From contig NZ_LKEV01000001.1 of NCBI RefSeq assembly GCF_001412085.1, forward strand, positions 1 to 64,000: a DNA stretch of 64,000 bases. Reading direction: 5' to 3'. Both the position numbers and the translations under genes were made by a program. Origin of the DNA: Corynebacterium lowii (GTDB taxonomy: Bacteria > Actinomycetota > Actinomycetes > Mycobacteriales > Mycobacteriaceae). Positions 53,648 through 62,592 of this stretch are shown piece by piece (positions within the stretch are counted from its first letter, which is position 1; each line of letters opens with the position of its first letter). The notes below the pieces were generated by a model. The model saw only the letters and a program-made list of their open reading frames with translations. It ran no database searches and had not been told where the DNA came from.

Positions 53648-54288
53648 ACCCCGCCCACATCGTGCTCATAGATAACCACGATTCCTTTGTATACAACCTC
53701 GTCGATGCTCTGCGCGGCGGCGGGCACCGCTGCACGGTATTCCGCAATACCATCGCGCCCGAGGAGGTCTTTGCCGCCCGCCCCGACCTCATCGTGCTCT
53801 CTCCCGGCCCCGGCCACCCCCGCCAAGCCGGGGCCATGATGGAGGTACTGGCGCAGGCATTGGACCAGCAGATTCCCGTGCTGGGCATCTGCCTGGGATT
53901 CCAGGCGATCCTCGAACACTTCGGCGGCAGCGTCGTGCCCTGCGGGCCGGTTCACGGCACCACCGACGTCATGCGCCTCACCGAGGCCGCCGCCACCTCC
54001 GAGATTTTCCACGGGCTTACTATCGACGCCGAGCCCGACCACCCCGAGGACCCCGGCCATGCCGTACCCGTGGCCCGCTATCACTCCCTGGGTTGCACCA
54101 CCGTGCCAGACGGCATGGAGGCCCTGGGGTGGTCCTCCTCCCGCATCGGGGAAGTGGTCATGGCCGCCCGCTGCGTCGAGCAGCCCGCCATCGGCCTGCA
54201 ATTCCACCCGGAATCGGTGCTCAGCCCCAGCGGCCCGATTCTGCTGGACCGCCTCATCGCTCACCTCTTGGAATCCCGGAAGGATTAA
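53644..54288 (+). CDS. trpG: Anthranilate synthase component II (glutamine amidotransferase)
   Basis: 214 aa. Class I amidotransferase triad: Cys in GICLGFQ, His and Glu in QFHPES; oxyanion segment LSPGPGHPRQAG. Supplies ammonia to TrpE. ATGA overlap with trpE and 3 bases from trpD show tight operon packing. Confidence 0.95.
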   Translation: MNPAHIVLIDNHDSFVYNLVDALRGGGHRCTVFRNTIAPEEVFAARPDLIVLSPGPGHPRQAGAMMEVLAQALDQQIPVLGICLGFQAILEHFGGSVVPCGPVHGTTDVMRLTEAAATSEIFHGLTIDAEPDHPEDPGHAVPVARYHSLGCTTVPDGMEALGWSSSRIGEVVMAARCVEQPAIGLQFHPESVLSPSGPILLDRLIAHLLESRKD

Positions 54289-54291
54289 CCC

Positions 54292-55320
54292 ATGACCAAC
54301 CCCGAATCCCTGCGCGCGCTCACCGCCTTTCTGGATAACCCCAACCCCACGGCCGAGCAGGTCCAAGAGGTCTTTACCCCGCTCACCGTGGGGGAGTACG
54401 ACGACGTACATATCGCCGCCCTACTCACCGGGATTCGCACCCGCGGGGAAACCCGCGCCGACCTCCTCGGGGCGGCGCGTGCCTTCCTCGCTGCCGGGCG
54501 GCCCTTTCCCATCACCGGGAAGGGAATCACCGATACCGCCGGAACAGGTGGCGATGGTCTGAATACCATCAACATCACCACCGGGGCCTCGCTCATCGCC
54601 GCCGCCGGGGGAGTGACGATGATTAAGTGCGGTAACCGCTCCGTCTCCTCCGCCTCCGGCTCCGCCGACGTCCTCGAAGCCATGAACATCCCCCTGGACC
54701 TCGACCCCGAACGCGCCGTGCGGCAGTTCCAGGCCTCCCGCTTCACCTTCCTCTTCGCCCCGGCCTATCACCCCGCCATCGCCCACGTGCAACCGGTGCG
54801 CCGAGCCCTCAAAATCTCCACCATCTTCAACACCCTGGGCCCCGTGCTCTCCCCGGCGCGCCCGGAGTTTGAAATCATGGGCGTGGCCCAACCACGCATG
54901 GGGCGCATGCTGGCCGAGGTATTTAGGGAGTTAGGCCGCACCCGCGCCCTGGTGGTGCACGGCTCCGGGGCCGATGAGATCGCCGTGTGGGGCCCCACCC
55001 AGGTATGGGAACTCACCCCCACCGGGGAGATCGAGGAGTACACGCTCACCCCCGCCGAGATGGGCCTGGGCACACACTCCCTCGACGCCCTCGTGGGCGG
55101 TGATGCCCAGGAGAACGCCCGGCACCTCTACGCGGCTTTTGAGGGCACCGGCCCCGCTGCGCACCGGGAGGCCCTGGCGGCCTCGGCCGGAGCGATGTTC
55201 TACGTATCCGGCCACGCCGCCAGTATCCGCGAGGGCGTGGAGCGCGCCCTTTCCACGATGTCCGAGGGCACCGTCAATGAATGGTTGCACACCCACGAGG
55301 AGGCGAACTATGCCGGCTAA
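54292..55320 (+). CDS. trpD: Anthranilate phosphoribosyltransferase
   Basis: 342 aa. PRPP-binding DTAGTGGDGLNTINITT, KCGNRSVSS and the HGSGADEI segment, normal length. Adds phosphoribose to anthranilate. Overlaps trpCF by 11 bases. Confidence 0.96.
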   Translation: MTNPESLRALTAFLDNPNPTAEQVQEVFTPLTVGEYDDVHIAALLTGIRTRGETRADLLGAARAFLAAGRPFPITGKGITDTAGTGGDGLNTINITTGASLIAAAGGVTMIKCGNRSVSSASGSADVLEAMNIPLDLDPERAVRQFQASRFTFLFAPAYHPAIAHVQPVRRALKISTIFNTLGPVLSPARPEFEIMGVAQPRMGRMLAEVFRELGRTRALVVHGSGADEIAVWGPTQVWELTPTGEIEEYTLTPAEMGLGTHSLDALVGGDAQENARHLYAAFEGTGPAAHREALAASAGAMFYVSGHAASIREGVERALSTMSEGTVNEWLHTHEEANYAG

Positions 55321-56851
55321 TCTGCCCACTGTTCTAGAGGGAATCGTGACCGCGCGGCGCGGGCACCTAGAGGAGATTCTCGCCCGCATCGCCCACGTGA
55401 ACCCCCGCGATCTTTCGCGCTCCGAGCGTTCCCTGTATCGCGCGCTGGGGGGCTCGGAGGCTGAGGATAGGGCTGGCACGGGGCCGGGTGAGGTGCCCGC
55501 GACTGCCGCCCGCACCAACCGCTTCATCATGGAGTGCAAATCTTCCTCCCCCTCCCTGGGCATGATCCGGGAGCACTACGAGCCGGGCGAGATCGCCTCG
55601 GTGTACTCCCGCTACGCCTCGGCCATCTCGGTGCTCTGCGAGCCGGAGCGCTTCGGCGGCGATTACGACCACCTGGCCACGGTGGCAGCCACCACGCACC
55701 TGCCGGTGCTTTGCAAGGACTTCATCATCGACGAGGTGCAGGTGCACGCCGCCCGCTACTTTGGCGCAGATGCCATCCTGCTCATGCTCTCCGTGCTGGA
55801 CGACGCCACCTATCGAGCCCTCGCCGCCGAGGCCGAGCGCCTGGGGCTCGACGTACTCACCGAGGTGATCGACGAGGAGGAGGTGCGCCGCGCCCTGAAC
55901 TTGGGGGCCCGCATCGTGGGCATCAACCACCGCAATCTCCACGACCTCTCCATCGACCTCTCCCGCTCGCAGCGCTTGGCGGCCCTGCTGCCCCCGGAGG
56001 TGGTGGTGGTGTCGGAGTCCGGTATCCGCGACCACCGCACGGTGGCGCACCTGGGCGCTCACTCTCACGCCTTCCTCGTGGGGTCCCAACTCACGGGGCA
56101 GCCCGATATTGACCGCGCGGCGCGACGCCTGGTCTTTGGTGATAACAAAGTCTGCGGGCTCCAGCGCCCCTCCGCCACTCAGGCCGCCCGCGCGGCCGGG
56201 TCTCTCTATGGTGGTCTCATCTTCGAGGAAGCCTCGCCCCGCAATGTTTCACGTGAAACCGCGCTTCGTATCATCGCAGCCGAGCCCGGCCTAGATTACG
56301 TGGCCGTCTCCCGGCGCACCTCCGGGTGGGGAGAGCTAATTGAGGGCCTGCCCGTGGCCGCCATTCAGGTTCACGCCCCCTTGCAGGGTTCCCTCGCAGA
56401 GGAGGAGAGTCTACTTCGCTCCATTCGCGCGGACCTCGACGCCCACGGCGGCGAACAGGTACAGATCTGGCGGGCCGTCTCCATGACCGCCCCGGAGGGA
56501 CCAGGGGTAGCGCAGGGCCTCGTGCCCCTCATCGAAGAATCTCTCGTACACCGGCTGGTCCTCGATTCCGGCTCCGGTGGCACCGGCCATGCCTTCGATT
56601 GGAGCCGTATCCCGGTGGAGGTGCGCCGCCTTTCCCTCCTCGCCGGGGGACTAAACCCCGAGAATCTTTCTCAGGCCCTCGCCGTGGATTGCCTGGGGGT
56701 GGACCTCAATTCCGGTGTGGAATACGGCCCGCAGGCCGGAGCCTGGGCAGGGGAGAAGGACGCCGCCGCCATCACCCAGGCCTTCCGCCTTATCCGTTCC
56801 TACAGCCACCAAGCCGACTACCAACCACAGCAGCAACCTCAGAAGGGATAA
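55310..56851 (+). CDS. trpCF: Bifunctional indole-3-glycerol-phosphate synthase / phosphoribosylanthranilate isomerase
   Basis: 513 aa from ATG 55310 with GAGGAGG upstream. Residues 1-255 are TrpC: MECKSSSPSLG with catalytic Lys, LCKDFIID, LTEVIDEEE, GINHRNL. Residues 258-513 are TrpF, starting VCGLQRPS with the catalytic Cys, and SLLAGGLNPEN near the end. A parS variant lies within the TrpF segment RNVSRETA, which is a natural conserved loop. The fusion is usual for corynebacteria. Confidence 0.94.
   Translation: MPANLPTVLEGIVTARRGHLEEILARIAHVNPRDLSRSERSLYRALGGSEAEDRAGTGPGEVPATAARTNRFIMECKSSSPSLGMIREHYEPGEIASVYSRYASAISVLCEPERFGGDYDHLATVAATTHLPVLCKDFIIDEVQVHAARYFGADAILLMLSVLDDATYRALAAEAERLGLDVLTEVIDEEEVRRALNLGARIVGINHRNLHDLSIDLSRSQRLAALLPPEVVVVSESGIRDHRTVAHLGAHSHAFLVGSQLTGQPDIDRAARRLVFGDNKVCGLQRPSATQAARAAGSLYGGLIFEEASPRNVSRETALRIIAAEPGLDYVAVSRRTSGWGELIEGLPVAAIQVHAPLQGSLAEEESLLRSIRADLDAHGGEQVQIWRAVSMTAPEGPGVAQGLVPLIEESLVHRLVLDSGSGGTGHAFDWSRIPVEVRRLSLLAGGLNPENLSQALAVDCLGVDLNSGVEYGPQAGAWAGEKDAAAITQAFRLIRSYSHQADYQPQQQPQKG
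56245..56260. other. parS site 3 (inside trpCF, one mismatch)
   Basis: TGTTTCACGTGAAACC, last base differs from consensus. Read as NVSRET in the TrpF domain. Confidence 0.8.
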
Positions 56852-56854
56852 CCT

Positions 56855-58222
56855 ATGACTTCCTCGCACCCCCTCCTACCCGCATACTTCGGGGAGTTCG
56901 GCGGCCAGTTCGTCCCCGAGTCCCTCATTCCCGCCCTAGACCAGCTGGAACAGGCCTTCGTCGATGCCCTGGCCGATGAGGCCTTCATGGAAGAGTATCG
57001 CGGCCTGCTCCGCGATTACCTGGGGCGGCCCACCCCACTCACCGAGTGCCGCAATGTTCCACGTGAAACATCGGGGAACGGCGCGGGCGCTGCGAGCGAC
57101 GCAGGGGACCAGAGCGGCACAGGCGACAAAAGCGACCCGAGCGAAGCAAACAGTTCAAACAGCCCAGCCGAGGCCGGGAGCCCAAGCACCCCAGCCACCA
57201 CAGAAAAACCCACAATCCGCATCTTCCTCAAACGCGAGGATCTAGTGCATGGCGGCGCCCACAAGACCAACCAGGTGATCGGCCAGATTCTCCTGGCCAA
57301 GAAGATGGGCAAAAAGCGCATTATCGCGGAAACCGGGGCCGGGCAGCACGGCACCGCCACGGCCCTGGCCTGCGCGCTACTAGGCATGGAGTGCGTGATT
57401 TATATGGGCACCAAGGACGTGGAGCGTCAGCAACCCAACGTTTATCGCATGAAGCTCCACGGAGCCACCGTGGTACCCGTGGATACCGGCTCGGGCACCC
57501 TCAAGGACGCCGTGAATGAGGCCCTGCGCGATTGGACGGCCACTTTCCACGAGTCCCATTACCTCCTGGGCACCGCGGCCGGACCGCATCCTTTCCCCAC
57601 CATCGTCAAGGAGTTTCACCGCGTCATTTCCCAGGAGGCCAAGGAGCAGATCGTGGAGCGCACCGGCGGATTGCCCGATGTGGTGGTGGCCTGCGTGGGT
57701 GGTGGTTCCAATGCCATCGGCATGTTTGCGGAGTTCATTGATGAGCCCTCCGTGGAGTTAGTCGGCGCGGAACCGGGCGGCGAGGGCCTTGATTCCGGCC
57801 GCCACGGCGCCACCATCAATAACGGCCAAGTGGGTATCCTTCACGGCGCGCGTTCTTACCTCATGCGTACCGCGGAGGGCCAGGTGGAGGAGTCCTATTC
57901 CATCTCCGCGGGCCTGGATTATCCCGGCGTGGGCCCGGAGCATGCCCACCTTTCCGCCACCGGCCGCGCTCAATACGTGGGTATCACCGATGCCGAGGCC
58001 CTAGAGGCCTTCCAGATTCTGGCCCGCCGGGAGGGTATTATCCCGGCCCTGGAATCCTCCCACGCCTTCGCCTATGCCCTCAAGCGCGCCCGCACCGCCC
58101 AGGAGGAGGGTAAGGATCTCACCATCCTGGTTTCTCTTTCCGGGCGCGGTGATAAGGACGTAGACCACGTGCGCCGCACCCTCGATGCCCACCCCGAACT
58201 CGTCTTGGAGGAAAACCGATGA
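56855..58222 (+). CDS. trpB: Tryptophan synthase beta chain with a low-complexity insertion
   Basis: 455 aa, about 45 longer than usual. PLP lysine in [17 protein letters not shown], and GGGSNAIG at the phosphate site; all key parts present. Between PLTECRN (about residue 65) and IRIFLKRED (about 120) lies a Ser/Ala/Gly/Asp-rich stretch that starts with a parS-like site, replacing a loop of about 10 residues. Condenses indole with serine. 3 bases after trpCF; overlaps trpA. Confidence 0.93.
   Translation: MTSSHPLLPAYFGEFGGQFVPESLIPALDQLEQAFVDALADEAFMEEYRGLLRDYLGRPTPLTECRNVPRETSGNGAGAASDAGDQSGTGDKSDPSEANSSNSPAEAGSPSTPATTEKPTIRIFLKREDLVHGGAHKTNQVIGQILLAKKMGKKRIIAETGAGQHGTATALACALLGMECVIYMGTKDVERQQPNVYRMKLHGATVVPVDTGSGTLKDAVNEALRDWTATFHESHYLLGTAAGPHPFPTIVKEFHRVISQEAKEQIVERTGGLPDVVVACVGGGSNAIGMFAEFIDEPSVELVGAEPGGEGLDSGRHGATINNGQVGILHGARSYLMRTAEGQVEESYSISAGLDYPGVGPEHAHLSATGRAQYVGITDAEALEAFQILARREGIIPALESSHAFAYALKRARTAQEEGKDLTILVSLSGRGDKDVDHVRRTLDAHPELVLEENR
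57055..57070. other. parS-like site 4 (inside trpB, one mismatch)
   Basis: TGTTCCACGTGAAACA, fifth base differs from consensus. Read as NVPRET at the start of the extra TrpB loop. Confidence 0.75.
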
Positions 58223-59076
58223 GCCGCTTTGATACCCTCTTCTCCCGCCTTCACGATGAAGGGGCCTTCGTTCCCTTCCTCATGCTGGGCGATCCTTCTC
58301 CCAAAGATTCTCTCGCCATCGTGCGCACCCTCGTGGCCGCCGGTGCCGACGCCCTGGAACTCGGCGTTCCCTTTTCCGATCCGGTGGCCGATGGCCCCAC
58401 CATTCAGGCCTCTCACGTCCGCGCCTTGGCCGGAGGAGTGGGTCTGACCGAGGCCTTGGAGCAGATTCGTGCCATTCGTGCGGAGTTTCCCCGCCTGCCC
58501 CTGGGCATGTTGGTTTACGGCAACGTTCCCTTTGCTCGGGGCCTGGACACCTTCTATCAGGAGTTTGCCGAGGCCGGGGCGGACGCGATTTTGCTCCCCG
58601 ATATTCCCGTGCGCGAGGGTGCCCCCTTCATCGCGGCCGCCGAGCGCGCGGGGATCGACCCCGTGTTCATCGCCCCGGCCCAGGCCTCCGAGGAGGTTTT
58701 GGAGGCCGTGGCCACCCACTCCCGCGGGTACATCTACGCCGTGTCCCGCGATGGGGTGACAGGGACGGAGAAGCAGTCTCAAACCACGGGGCTGCGGGAG
58801 GCCGTGGAGCACGTCGCTCGTTTCGATGGTGCCCCCATTCTTCTCGGTTTCGGCATCTCCCAGCCGGAGCATGTGCGGGCCGCGATTCAGGCCGGGGCTG
58901 CCGGTGCCATTACTGGCTCCGCGATTACGAGGATCGTCGAAAAGCATTGTGTGCCCGATCCCGAGCGTCCCTCTCACTCTGAGCACGGGGTGCCGGCCTC
59001 CAAGGTGGGGGACCCGGAGGCGTTGCGCGCGGAGCTGGGGGAGTACGTGCGGGCGATGAAAAAGGCAACACTGTGA
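58219..59076 (+). CDS. trpA: Tryptophan synthase alpha chain
   Basis: 285 aa. Catalytic Glu in [16 protein letters not shown] and Asp in [17 protein letters not shown] phosphate loop. Cleaves indole-3-glycerol phosphate for TrpB. ATGA overlap with trpB. Last trp gene; a small AACCT/AGGTT inverted repeat follows at 59080-59094 without a clear U-run. Confidence 0.95.
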   Translation: MSRFDTLFSRLHDEGAFVPFLMLGDPSPKDSLAIVRTLVAAGADALELGVPFSDPVADGPTIQASHVRALAGGVGLTEALEQIRAIRAEFPRLPLGMLVYGNVPFARGLDTFYQEFAEAGADAILLPDIPVREGAPFIAAAERAGIDPVFIAPAQASEEVLEAVATHSRGYIYAVSRDGVTGTEKQSQTTGLREAVEHVARFDGAPILLGFGISQPEHVRAAIQAGAAGAITGSAITRIVEKHCVPDPERPSHSEHGVPASKVGDPEALRAELGEYVRAMKKATL

Positions 59077-59137
59077 CGTAACCTCACTTAGGTTCCGCTT
59101 GCTTTTCCCACACGCTTGTGCGGCGCATACTAGGGGT

Positions 59138-59521
59138 ATGGCTGAAAAATCGCTTCCCTCCTGTAGCCGCCGCCTCTTCCTCGTGGGCAGCGCCACCACC
59201 TTCGCCGGAGCGGTGCTCGCCGCCTGTGGTTCCGGCCCCACGGAGGAGGTGGCGGCTTCCGACGTCCCGGTGGGCAGCGCCACCATCGTCGGTGACTTCA
59301 TCATCGCCCAGCCAGAGGAAGGGCAGTACCGCGTGTATTCCACCACCTGCCCGCACCAGAGCAGCAAGATCACCGAGGTGGAGGGGGAGACGGTGCGCTG
59401 CCCGGCCCATAACTCCGTGTTTTCGCTTGCCGACGGCTCCGTGGTGGACGGCCCCGCTCGCTCGCCCCTCACAGAGGGCACGGTGGAGGAAAACGGAACA
59501 AATCTGCGCGTGAGCCTCTAA
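59138..59521 (+). CDS. Rieske [2Fe-2S] lipoprotein with twin-arginine-like signal
   Basis: 127 aa. Signal SRRLFLVGSATTFAGAVLAAC combines a twin-arginine-like SRRLFL with a lipobox LAAC (lipidated Cys near residue 30). Cluster ligands CPHQ and, after about 15 residues, CPAH. Exported iron-sulfur electron carrier; partner unknown. ATG 59138 is 6 bases after CATACT, so it may be leaderless. Confidence 0.85.
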   Translation: MAEKSLPSCSRRLFLVGSATTFAGAVLAACGSGPTEEVAASDVPVGSATIVGDFIIAQPEEGQYRVYSTTCPHQSSKITEVEGETVRCPAHNSVFSLADGSVVDGPARSPLTEGTVEENGTNLRVSL

Positions 59522-59531
59522 AATCTCCAGG

Positions 59532-60497
59532 GTGAATCTGCTCAAACGCCAAGATCCCCTTATTTTCCTCATCCTCACGGCCGTGGTGGTGGCCATCGTG
59601 GCCCCCGCCCGGGGTGCCTTTGCGGAGCACTTTTCCACGGCCACTTCGGTGGCCATTGCCGTTTTATTCTTCCTCTACGGGGCGCGCCTTTCCACCAGGG
59701 AGGCGCTGCGCGGCTTGCAAAATTGGCGGCTGCACCTGCTGATTCTGTGCTTTACTTTCGTGGTATTCCCCATCATTGGCCTGGCCCTGCGCCCGCTCAC
59801 TCTCTTTCTCCCGCAGGATCTGTACCTCGGTATTCTCTACCTCACCCTGGTGCCCTCCACGGTGCAATCCTCCGTGGCTTTCACCTCCCTTGCCCGCGGC
59901 AACGTGGCCGGGGCCATCGTGGCGGCCTCCGCGAGTAACCTCGCCGGGGTTTTCCTCACCCCGCTGCTGGTGCTCGCCCTCATGGATTCCGGCTCTGGGT
60001 TGCATATCGACGCCTCCGTGTTCCTGGACATCGCCCTGCAATTGCTCCTTCCCTTCATTCTGGGGCAGATAGCGCACCGCTGGGTGAAGGGTTTTGCCGC
60101 CCATAAGGCCACCAAGATCGTGGACCGCGGTTCCATCACGATGGTGGTTTATTCCGCCTTTTCCGCCGGCATGGTCGAGGGAATCTGGCAATCCACCTCG
60201 GCGCCGGAAATCATCTTTCTCATTCTGCTTTCCATCACCCTGGTGGCCTTCATGCTCTGGCTCACCAAGTTCAGTGCGCAGCGCCTGGGTTTCGATCACG
60301 GGGACGTGCTGGCGGTGCAGTTCTGCGGCACCAAGAAGTCTCTGGCCTCGGGCTTGCCGATGGCCTCGGTGATCTTTGGGGGAGCGAGCCTGGGGTTGCT
60401 TATCCTGCCGCTGATGATCTTCCATCAGGTGCAGTTGATGATGTGCTCCTGGTTGGCCTCCCGCTATGCCCGCCAGGGCACCGAAGGAACCTCATAA
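59532..60497 (+). CDS. Bile acid:sodium symporter-family (YfeH/SBF-like) transporter
   Basis: 321 aa from GTG 59532. Ten helices; LFFLYGARLSTREALRGLQNWRLH and VPSTVQSSVAFTSLARGNVAGAIVAAS followed by FCGTKKSLASGLPMA are the SBF-like (DUF4137) motifs. Sodium-coupled uptake of an organic anion is the family expectation. Ten bases after the Rieske gene. Confidence 0.85.
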   Translation: MNLLKRQDPLIFLILTAVVVAIVAPARGAFAEHFSTATSVAIAVLFFLYGARLSTREALRGLQNWRLHLLILCFTFVVFPIIGLALRPLTLFLPQDLYLGILYLTLVPSTVQSSVAFTSLARGNVAGAIVAASASNLAGVFLTPLLVLALMDSGSGLHIDASVFLDIALQLLLPFILGQIAHRWVKGFAAHKATKIVDRGSITMVVYSAFSAGMVEGIWQSTSAPEIIFLILLSITLVAFMLWLTKFSAQRLGFDHGDVLAVQFCGTKKSLASGLPMASVIFGGASLGLLILPLMIFHQVQLMMCSWLASRYARQGTEGTS

Positions 60498-60537
60498 GCC
60501 GCAGAAGAAGAGCAGCAGCCGCGCTAAAATAGCGCCA

Positions 60538-60855
60538 ATGAGTTCCCCCTTATTTATCCGCACCACCTTGAATATCCCCGGCGCTGGCACCGCCGTGCAC
60601 GTGGCTGAGTTGCTTCCCCTCGGCCCGGAGCAGTGCCGCATGATTCGCATTGTGGAGGTTGATCCCTCGGGTAACCCCGTGGGGGCGGCCGCCGGGGGGC
60701 GGCACTACGGCATGGAGGCCCCTCCGCAGGAGATCGTGCCCCACCCCGATACCTACGGCAATTTCCCCGATATTTCCTCCGAACCCCTCAGCGCGGAGGA
60801 GTTTCAGGCCCTGTGGCAGCGGGCCGTGGCGGCCTTCCCTGGGCTCAACACTTAA
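60538..60855 (+). CDS. Small conserved protein, DUF6881-like
   Basis: 105 aa from ATG 60538, exactly 7 bases after TAAAAT, a leaderless arrangement. One alpha/beta domain with RMIRIVEVDPSGN, a PPQEIVPHPDTYGNF segment and a final LSAEEFQALW. It resembles DUF6881 from memory only. Function unknown. Convergent with azlD. Confidence 0.6.
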   Translation: MSSPLFIRTTLNIPGAGTAVHVAELLPLGPEQCRMIRIVEVDPSGNPVGAAAGGRHYGMEAPPQEIVPHPDTYGNFPDISSEPLSAEEFQALWQRAVAAFPGLNT

Positions 60856-60902
60856 CCCCCGACGCCGCGCTCAACACCTCGCTACACCCCCAGCACAGCC
60901 CC

Positions 60903-61247
60903 CTAAAACACCGCGTTCACCAGAACCATATAGATCGCGGTGCCACCCAGGATGGAGAGCCCCGCCTGCCTCCTCCAAGCGTGCAGCCCCAACGTGGCCG
61001 CCCCCGCAATCCCGGAGGCCAGCAGACCGCCGGGGGCCTGCGTTTGCCCCGCGATGGTGTACACCACCAGCACCACCATCACCCCCACGGGCATAGTCAG
61101 CCCGAGGGTGCCCACAAAGCGGTTGTTTCGCATGAGTTTCTTAGCGCTATAGGGGAATTGGCGCAGCAGCACCGTCACGATGGCCACGGGTACAAGCACC
61201 GCCGCGACCGTCGCTAAGCTCACGCCCTCGGGCAGTCCGGCGTTCAT
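60903..61247 (-). CDS. azlD: Branched-chain amino acid exporter small subunit AzlD
   Basis: 114 aa from ATG 61247 with GAGGAGG upstream; overlaps the azlC stop (ATGA). Four helices including VVLVVYTIAG and the AzlD RFVGTLGLTMPVGVMVV region. In C. glutamicum BrnE is the same family. The longer frame to 61526 is antisense to azlC and rejected. Confidence 0.85.
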   Translation of the reverse strand: MNAGLPEGVSLATVAAVLVPVAIVTVLLRQFPYSAKKLMRNNRFVGTLGLTMPVGVMVVLVVYTIAGQTQAPGGLLASGIAGAATLGLHAWRRQAGLSILGGTAIYMVLVNAVF

Positions 61248-61966
61248 GGCTGCCTCCTCACGGCGCGGTCCTCGTCCCAGCGGAAGCGCAGGATCAGAAT
61301 GAGGAAGTAGAGCAGCAGGGCCACCATGAGCAGCTGCCCGGGAGCGATGAAGGCCGCCAGGATCGCCAGGGCACCGGAGATCAAGGGAAGAGAAAAATCC
61401 TTGTTGTTCTGGAATGATTCCCAGGCGAGGACGATAAAGAGGGCGGTGAGCGCGTAATCCATGCCCTGAATATTCGGGGGGATGATCTGCCCGAGCAGCA
61501 CGCCGAGGATTCCAGGTATAACCCAAAGCAATTGGCAGAACACCTGAATCGTGAGCACTCGCGCCCCACTCAGCGAGCCCGGCGGGTGGGCGGAGGCCAC
61601 GGCATAGGATTCATCGGTGAGTGCGTAGGTGGAATAGGCCTGCCCGGCCTTGGAGCGTATGGCCTCGCGGGGGAAGGTGAGGCCGTAAAAGAGGTGGCGG
61701 AAGTTCACCATGAAGCCGGTCACCGCGGCGGAGAAGGGGCCGATTCCGGCGCCCACCAGGCTGATGGCCAGGAACTCCATCGAGCCCGCATAGATCACGA
61801 TGGAGAAGATCGGCGTCCACCACCAGGCATAACCGGATTGCACCATGAGCATGCCAAAGGCCAGGCCCAGTGGAATGAGGCCCAGACCCACCGTCCAGGT
61901 ATCGGCTATGCCTGAGCGTATTTCCTGCCATGTTTCACGTGAAACATGGCGCCTCCCGCCACCCAT
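61244..61966 (-). CDS. azlC: Branched-chain amino acid exporter large subunit AzlC
   Basis: 240 aa from ATG 61966 with AGGAGAG upstream. AzlC motifs: LIPLGLAFGMLMVQSGYAWWW, IYAGSMEFLAISLVGAG, NFRHLFYGLTF and LTDESYAV. BrnF-like exporter of Ile, Leu, Val or Met with AzlD. Its first residues HVSRET are encoded by a parS site. Start shares one base with the yqgE stop (TAATG). Confidence 0.88.
   Translation of the reverse strand: MGGGRRHVSRETWQEIRSGIADTWTVGLGLIPLGLAFGMLMVQSGYAWWWTPIFSIVIYAGSMEFLAISLVGAGIGPFSAAVTGFMVNFRHLFYGLTFPREAIRSKAGQAYSTYALTDESYAVASAHPPGSLSGARVLTIQVFCQLLWVIPGILGVLLGQIIPPNIQGMDYALTALFIVLAWESFQNNKDFSLPLISGALAILAAFIAPGQLLMVALLLYFLILILRFRWDEDRAVRRQP
61931..61946. other. parS site 5 (inside azlC)
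   Basis: Exact TGTTTCACGTGAAACA. On the azlC strand the palindrome encodes HVSRET at residues 7-12. Confidence 0.92.
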
Positions 61967-62574
61967 TAGTTCTCTCCTGGGTCGATGGGGTAGGTGGAAA
62001 AGAGCGGCAGCGGCATGGGTTGACGACGCATGACCTCCGCCCACAGATCGGAGCGCCCGGGAGCAACCACATCGGAGGGCAGCGCCGGGGCCACGTACCA
62101 ATCCCCGCGCTCAATCTCCTCGGCCAGTTGGCCCGGCCCCCACTCGGCATAACCGGCAAAGAGCCTCATGCCCTCTAGGTCCTCGCTCAGTTCCTCCGGT
62201 TCAGCCCGCAGGTCCACCATCGCCAGGCGATTAGCCAAGCGATTCAAGGCCGGATGCCCCTCAAGCTCCACGCCCTGCGCGGGCACCCCCACGCCCACCA
62301 CGGACTGCTGTTGCAGCGGACCGCCGATGTACAACGCCTGGGGCTTAGCCACCACGTTCACCCATTCGGGCATCACGTTGTACACCGCCAGGTCGCTGCG
62401 GGAGGCCAGGTTCACCCCAAAGGTCAGCCTCTCGTTGTTCTCAATCACCAGAATCACCGAACGCGCAAAGTCCGCCGATTCCATTCCCGGAGCCGCCACC
62501 AGCAGCATGCCCGGAGCGGGATCGTTGCGCTCTAGAGCATTAAAAAGCCTGTCCGCGTAGTATTCCTCAGCCAC
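61966..62574 (-). CDS. YqgE/AlgH (UPF0301) family protein
   Basis: 202 aa. Family motifs GMLLVAAPGMESADFARSV, VILVIENNE, LYIGGP and GYAEWGPGQLAEEIERGDWYV. Function unknown. Middle gene between the CCA-adding enzyme and azlC on the same strand, 18 bases after the former. Confidence 0.88.
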   Translation of the reverse strand: MAEEYYADRLFNALERNDPAPGMLLVAAPGMESADFARSVILVIENNERLTFGVNLASRSDLAVYNVMPEWVNVVAKPQALYIGGPLQQQSVVGVGVPAQGVELEGHPALNRLANRLAMVDLRAEPEELSEDLEGMRLFAGYAEWGPGQLAEEIERGDWYVAPALPSDVVAPGRSDLWAEVMRRQPMPLPLFSTYPIDPGEN

Positions 62575-62592
62575 CGCAATCTTCCTCTCAAC

